Positions 21,975 through 25,773 of a stretch of 25,773 nucleotides of DNA are shown here, in pieces (position 1 is the stretch's first letter; every line of letters starts with the position of its first letter). The notes under the pieces are model-generated. The model saw nothing but the letters and a program-made list of their open reading frames with translations, was not told the DNA's origin and made no database searches. Source of the DNA: a virus; IMG/VR virus record IMGVR_UViG_3300025168_000586, positions 1 to 25,773 of that record; one strand, given 5' to 3'. The position numbers and the translations under genes are program-made.

Positions 21975-22211
21975 TCATCCGTTCACTACATCAGCTTCTT
22001 CGACATTCTCCGGTTCAGTAAGAGATGCCGTAAGCATGTTTACAAAAGCCTCGCGGCCTACTTTTAGCTGATCCATGTTGAAAACTAGACTTCCTAGCTT
22101 CTTGTCTAAATCAGCAATGTGGTTAACCATCGCAATCTGCTGCTCGGTTAGGTCTTCAATGTTGTGTTCTACTTCATTGACAGTAATGGTTTTGTTTTCG
22201 TTTTTCGCCAT
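21975..22211 (-). CDS. Small acidic helical phage protein (78 aa)
   Basis: The start is the ATG at 22211, which has a good GGAG ribosome site 8 bases before it. A longer frame starting at 22307 would overlap the preceding gene and would give an N-terminus with no phage-like character. The pattern is a short beta hairpin (KTITVNEVEHNIEDLT) followed by a long helix (about 22-62) with heptad hydrophobics, then an acidic tail. The layout recalls a small phage family known only as a domain of unknown function (I believe DUF6447, from memory). It probably dimerises by coiled coil. Its position between the fibre-linked small genes and the tail nozzle suggests a tail or fibre accessory role. Confidence 0.75.
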   Translation of the reverse strand: MAKNENKTITVNEVEHNIEDLTEQQIAMVNHIADLDKKLGSLVFNMDQLKVGREAFVNMLTASLTEPENVEEADVVNG

Positions 22212-22246
22212 TATAAGTCTCCTTTCTAGTGGGTTAATTAAAAATG

Positions 22247-22495
22247 TTAAGCAGCTTCTGCGGCTGTAATAGCAGCATTGATTGTGGACATGTCTTCGCT
22301 GCCCCAATCGTCAAGAGCTACACCTGCGGACAGATAACCAGAGCTACGCATGACACGCTCTTTCACTTCTTCGTCTGTCATGTCGCTGCAAAACTCATTG
22401 TCTGCGTCTAGAGCATTTGTGATAACGCTAACGCTACCAAGCATTGCGCTGTACATTTGTGCTTTTTCTTCTGAGGTTCGTTCTATTTCGCTCAT
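22247..22495 (-). CDS. Small acidic protein, tandem paralog B (82 aa)
   Basis: It is an acidic, probably helical protein of exactly the same length as the upstream gene. It shares with it the MSE start, the R-T-x-E-E/C opening, an S-[VI]-S-[VL]-I-T-[ND] centre and a DWGSE-x-x-[ST]-[TA]-x-[ND]-A-A-I ending. It is joined to that gene by ATGA. It arose by tandem duplication and has diverged, especially in the middle. No catalytic motif is seen. Because the pair follows directly after the tail fibre it may help fibre folding or attachment, by analogy with fibre assembly chaperones. This is inference only. Confidence 0.8.
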   Translation of the reverse strand: MSEIERTSEEKAQMYSAMLGSVSVITNALDADNEFCSDMTDEEVKERVMRSSGYLSAGVALDDWGSEDMSTINAAITAAEAA

Positions 22496-22740
22496 GATGC
22501 TGTGTATCCTTTTCCGGCGCTAATCGCTGCGTCAGTAGCTGTAAAACTTTCGCTACCCCAATCTTCTTTAGCTTTCATAAGTTCTAGGTGCGCGACATTT
22601 CTGTCAACACAAGCCTGCCTGTCTGAGGCTTCTTCATCTGCCATCGCATCACCCGCGATTACGTCTGTAATAAGACTAATGCTGTGACCCATTGCTGTGA
22701 AGTCTGCCGCACATTCTTCTGTTGTTCTGTCTTCGCTCAT
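22492..22740 (-). CDS. Small acidic protein, tandem paralog A (82 aa)
   Basis: This is the first copy of the duplicated pair following the fibre gene, 5 bases after the fibre stop, with a GAAGGA ribosome site inside the fibre's last codons. It shares MSE, DRTTEE, SISLITD and KEDWGSESFTATDAAI elements with the next gene. It has more alanine and two internal cysteines. Function unknown; soluble acidic helical protein. A similar DWGSE-type ending occurs in small proteins I recall from other phages, but no activity is known to me. Confidence 0.8.
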   Translation of the reverse strand: MSEDRTTEECAADFTAMGHSISLITDVIAGDAMADEEASDRQACVDRNVAHLELMKAKEDWGSESFTATDAAISAGKGYTAS

Positions 22741-22745
22741 AGTTT

Positions 22746-25700
22746 TTATCCTTCTAAGGTTGTGATTCTTGCGGTTAATGCGTCTACTTGTGCAGACAGT
22801 TCTTTTACAGCGTTAATTAAGTACCATTGCAATTCGCTAGATTGTACAGATTTAACACCTGTGCTTTCTTCAGCAACAGCACTTGGAAGAACTGTTTCTA
22901 GCTCCTGTGCAATAACGCCAATTTGTTGTCCTGAAATACCAAGAGCAGTGTGACCTTCAAGAATTCCATCAGCTTCCACTTCTGCCGTAGATTTATACTC
23001 AAAGTTCCTGACAACAATATCGTTTATTATTGCTAGACCATTTGTGTTAGTTGTAATGTTCTTTTTTAGTCTTCGGTCAGAAGTTGTTGACCAAGTAGTT
23101 GCATTGTTTCCCTGATAAACCCCGCCAGTGTTAGGATTTATAAAACCAGTGTTTTCCCCTTTACCCGTTGAATTCACACCAATAACAATAGTATTGTTAT
23201 GTGTAGCATCAGCCGTTTCTGAGTTGTAACCAACAATAGTATTTTGAACACCAGTGGTAATTGCTTCTCCTGCTTGACTACCGATGAGCGTATTCTGAAC
23301 GCCTGTGGATACTGCGACTCCTGCATCGTAACCAACGGCTACGTTGTAAGCATTAGTCGCTGAAGTAAAGTTCTGTACCTGTAATGCGTGTTGACCTATT
23401 GCGACTGACCTACTTCCTAAAGTATCAGAGGTTAATGCTTGACTACCTACTGCCACATTAAAATCAGCGTCTGTAAGAGCATCTCCTGCTAGAGCGCCGA
23501 TGAGTACATTCTGGAGGCCTGTGGTTACTGAAAGACCTGCATTAGCGCCTACTGCAACATTGTAGGCGACTGTCGCAGAAGTGAAGTTTTGGGCAGATAA
23601 AGAATTTATACCAATAGCTACTGACCCAGCACCTTTTGTATCTGCACCTAATGCGCTTGTACCGATAGCTACATTTTCATAGCCTGTAGTAAGTGCATCC
23701 CCCGAAAGACCGCCAATGAGGGTGTTGTTTGTGCCCGTGGTTACTGCGGTTCCCGCTTTGTATCCCACCGCAACATTATAAACATCAGTAGCTCCGGTAA
23801 AGTTTTGAGCCGCTAAAGCAGACCTGCCTAGCGCAGTAGAATGATTGCCCTTTGTGTCAGACCCTAGCGCGTCATATCCAAATGCCGTGTTTTCAGACCC
23901 AGTATTAAGCGCGTCACCTGCAAACGCACCGACCATAGTTTGAAGAGCGCCTGTGGTGTTTGCTATTAAAGCACTAGCACCGACTGCGGTGTTGTTAGAA
24001 GCGGTGGTGTTTGCTGTTAAAGCATCCATCCCTACAGCGACATTATTGCTGCCACTGGTGTTTGCTTGTAAAGTATCTCGTCCTAAAGCAGTGTTATTAG
24101 AGCCAGAGGTATTAAGTTTTAAAGCTTCTCTACCTAAAGCCGTATTGCTGTCTGCTGTTGTGGCCGTGCTTAAAGCCTCCATCCCAATAGCCACGTTAAA
24201 GCTGCCAGTGGTTAAAGCATCTCCTGCCAAAGCACCCACCGCTACGTTGGCTGTACCTGTCGTGTTTGCGTATAAAGCCTTATAACCACTAGCCGTATTG
24301 TTAGTGCCTGAACTATTGAGGTTTAATGCTTGATGTCCCAACGCTGTATTAAAGCTCGCCGTAGTTTGTTGGTTTAACGTGTCACGCCCCACTGCTGTAT
24401 TGGATGTACCTGTGGTATTTGACGTTAAAGAATCAACGCCAATAGCGGTGTTACTGCTTGCTGTTGTAGTTGCAGACAAAGAACGATACCCAAGTGCCGT
24501 ATTTGCCTGACCTGTAGTAATCGCATCTCCTGCCAAGCCGCCGACAAGAGTATTGTTTGTGCCTGTGGTTACTCCGGCTCCTGCATAAAAACCTACTGCG
24601 GTATTGTGGTTATCTACATCAGAGTTTTGTGATTCTAATGCTGCAAAACCTATAGCTACGTTTTTTCTACCTGTATCTTCTGCACTTAATGCAAGCCGAC
24701 CCAGTGCTACGTTATTAAATCCCGTAGTAAGAGCATCACCAGCACTATCGCCTACGGCAGTATTACCTGAGCCTGTGGTGTTTGATAATAAAGCAAGAGT
24801 ACCCACTGCTGTGTTGTTAGAAGCGGTGGTATTTGCGTTTAACGCCCCATAACCCAAACCAGTATTGCTAGCACCCGTAGTGTTGGCCCCTAACGAGGCT
24901 GATCCGACGGCAGTGTTATCCGCGCCTGTTGTATCAGAAGTTAAAGCACCATTACCCACAGCAACATTGTCATTGGCTGTAGTAATCGCATCACCGGCAA
25001 GACCACCAATGAGCGTATTACGAACGCCTGTGGTTACTGCTACTCCCGCATGGTGTCCAATTCCCACATTGTAGGCATTAGTTGCGGTAGTAAAGTTCTG
25101 ACTACCTAAAGCAAAATATCCCAAGGCGACAGACCGGCTACCTTTTGTGTCTGCGGTCAATGCAGAGAAACCCAAGGCCGTATTGTAATCACCAGTAGTA
25201 ATCGCAGTACCTGCTTCATCGCCTACGACAACATTATAATTACCACCGCTTACAATGCTGTTACCTGCGTTGACACCTGCAATGAAGTTTGATGTTCCTG
25301 CTGTAGTAGAATGAAGTCCTGCACTTGTTACGCTAGAATTAAAAGTAGCCGCACCAGCCGCACTAAAATCTAGGGTTAAGGCTGTAATGGTTGAGCCACC
25401 ATCGTTGCCTCTAATAAAAATATCTTTATCTTGTACTGCGTTTGCTAATATAGTGTCGCCAGAGCTGTTTGTAACCGAAAGAAATAAAGTACCCGCATCT
25501 TTTAAAAGAAAGTCTGCTCCGTTAGCATCAAGAATAATATCGCCTTCGGAATCTAGTATAAAATCTCCTGTGGCTGACAAAGTAGAGCCGTCAAGCGTCA
25601 TAGTATCTACCACTACACCTGCGTTGGCTGTTACTACGCCGCCTGCGACAACAGTGCCAGATACATCTAAGTTACCATTCAGGTCTACGGTGGTAGCAGC

Positions 25701-25773
25701 AATCTGAATCTCTGTGTCAGCAACTAGGTCGAGCTGTCCGTCTGCGCTTGAGTTAATGTAGATCGCGGCATCG
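22746..25773 (-). CDS. Tail fibre with beta-roll repeats and S74 chaperone, N-terminus cut by the window edge
   Basis: The frame is open to the right edge, so the GTG at 25613 is not the true start. The part beyond it (AAIYINSSADGQLDLVADTE, TTVDLNGNLDVSGTV) is typical fibre shaft sequence. Counting from 25613, residues 127-806 hold about 39 repeats of mostly 17 residues with the core N-T-A-[VIL]-G-x-x-A-[LG], like the left-handed beta-roll heads of trimeric adhesins. Residue 838 onward leads to TTSDRRLKKN, the start of an S74 intramolecular chaperone. In known members the chain cleaves itself between Ser and Asp (here S845/D846, codon at 23079-23081), releasing a 110-residue trimerising helper after folding. 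A C-terminal helix (VKELSAQVDALTARITTLEG) completes it. The role is receptor binding as a trimer. No enzyme domain is seen. Confidence 0.93.
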   Translation of the reverse strand, partial: DAAIYINSSADGQLDLVADTEIQIAATTVDLNGNLDVSGTVVAGGVVTANAGVVVDTMTLDGSTLSATGDFILDSEGDIILDANGADFLLKDAGTLFLSVTNSSGDTILANAVQDKDIFIRGNDGGSTITALTLDFSAAGAATFNSSVTSAGLHSTTAGTSNFIAGVNAGNSIVSGGNYNVVVGDEAGTAITTGDYNTALGFSALTADTKGSRSVALGYFALGSQNFTTATNAYNVGIGHHAGVAVTTGVRNTLIGGLAGDAITTANDNVAVGNGALTSDTTGADNTAVGSASLGANTTGASNTGLGYGALNANTTASNNTAVGTLALLSNTTGSGNTAVGDSAGDALTTGFNNVALGRLALSAEDTGRKNVAIGFAALESQNSDVDNHNTAVGFYAGAGVTTGTNNTLVGGLAGDAITTGQANTALGYRSLSATTTASSNTAIGVDSLTSNTTGTSNTAVGRDTLNQQTTASFNTALGHQALNLNSSGTNNTASGYKALYANTTGTANVAVGALAGDALTTGSFNVAIGMEALSTATTADSNTALGREALKLNTSGSNNTALGRDTLQANTSGSNNVAVGMDALTANTTASNNTAVGASALIANTTGALQTMVGAFAGDALNTGSENTAFGYDALGSDTKGNHSTALGRSALAAQNFTGATDVYNVAVGYKAGTAVTTGTNNTLIGGLSGDALTTGYENVAIGTSALGADTKGAGSVAIGINSLSAQNFTSATVAYNVAVGANAGLSVTTGLQNVLIGALAGDALTDADFNVAVGSQALTSDTLGSRSVAIGQHALQVQNFTSATNAYNVAVGYDAGVAVSTGVQNTLIGSQAGEAITTGVQNTIVGYNSETADATHNNTIVIGVNSTGKGENTGFINPNTGGVYQGNNATTWSTTSDRRLKKNITTNTNGLAIINDIVVRNFEYKSTAEVEADGILEGHTALGISGQQIGVIAQELETVLPSAVAEESTGVKSVQSSELQWYLINAVKELSAQVDALTARITTLEG
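23196..25235 (-). repeat. About 39 tandem 17-residue (51-bp) repeats in the tail fibre
   Basis: Thirty-three units are 17 residues, four are 21, one is 19 and the last is 16. The unit is N-[TV]-A-[VIL]-G-x-x-[AS]-[LG]-x-x-x-[TS]-[TS]-[GA]-x-x. The 21-residue variants carry an extra QNFT-x-AT-x-x-Y insertion. Within the array a four-unit group (17+21+17+17 = 72 residues, 216 bp) recurs, three times contiguously at 23244-23891, once at 24969-25184, and once in shortened form (70 residues) at 24504-24713. Confidence 0.9.

Noticed and set aside
22212-22307. A longer version of the 78-residue gene starting at 22307
   Set aside because: The extra residues overlap the 82-residue gene, look Arg/Cys-rich and unlike phage coding sequence, and lack a ribosome site. 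The ATG at 22211 has a well-placed GGAG.
23953-25074. Plus-strand open frames opposite the tail fibre repeats
   Set aside because: They mirror the 51-bp repeats of the minus-strand fibre and encode repetitive Ala/Val/Thr-rich sequence. No ribosome site or conserved feature supports them.
23196-25235. Regularly spaced repeats that could suggest a CRISPR array
   Set aside because: The repeats are contiguous coding units in one long open frame with no separate spacers, and they give a coherent beta-roll protein.
25600-25613. GTG at 25613 as the start of the tail fibre gene
   Set aside because: The frame stays open to the window edge with typical fibre sequence upstream, and no ribosome site precedes this GTG.

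Overview
The window is a stretch of a tailed double-stranded DNA bacteriophage genome, probably podovirus-like and possibly an uncultured marine phage. This rests on a densely packed, almost entirely minus-strand gene string that encodes a long-repeat tail fibre, a tail-nozzle-like protein, very large Ala/Gln/Gly-rich internal virion proteins and a compact replication module. The marine assignment is an inference from remembered protein style. No host is shown by the sequence. No tRNA, rRNA, integrase, insertion sequence or CRISPR array was seen. Both edges cut genes: a UvrD-like helicase on the left (C-terminus missing) and the tail fibre on the right (N-terminus missing).

Right part, about 25773 down to 5888, minus strand: the virion operon in transcription order. 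It runs: tail fibre with about 39 beta-roll repeats and a C-terminal S74 self-cleaving chaperone; two tandem paralogous 82-residue proteins; a 78-residue protein; a 641-residue tail-nozzle-like protein; a 98-residue structural-type protein; a 77-residue zinc-ribbon protein; then five large or medium internal/ejection-type proteins (590, 1112, 933, 1265 and 327 residues); a 151-residue protein with a C-terminal membrane anchor; a 49-residue single-span membrane protein; and a 110-residue protein. Most junctions are one-base TAATG or four-base ATGA stop/start overlaps, which points to translational coupling. Capsid, portal and terminase genes are not here and presumably lie beyond the right edge.

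Left part, 4336 down to 1, minus strand: the DNA metabolism cluster. A 195-residue coiled-coil protein (TTG start) is followed by a single-stranded-DNA-binding-like protein with a DDIPF tail and then an intrinsic terminator. After that come an archaeo-eukaryotic-type primase with a PriL-like cysteine domain, a 54-residue sigma-region-4-like helix-turn-helix protein (TTG start), and the UvrD-like helicase.

Between the two parts lies the only plus-strand gene, a compact SNF2-family helicase/translocase (4443-5891). It diverges from the replication cluster at a 106-base control region with two interlocked sigma70-like promoters, and its stop codon overlaps that of the last virion-operon gene. 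The most notable observations are the strict 7/11/18-residue ladder in the 1112-residue protein, the hierarchical 17-residue/72-residue repeats of the fibre, the hidden helix-turn-helix gene, the interlocked divergent promoters, and the cationic amphipathic plus hydrophobic segment in the 590-residue protein.
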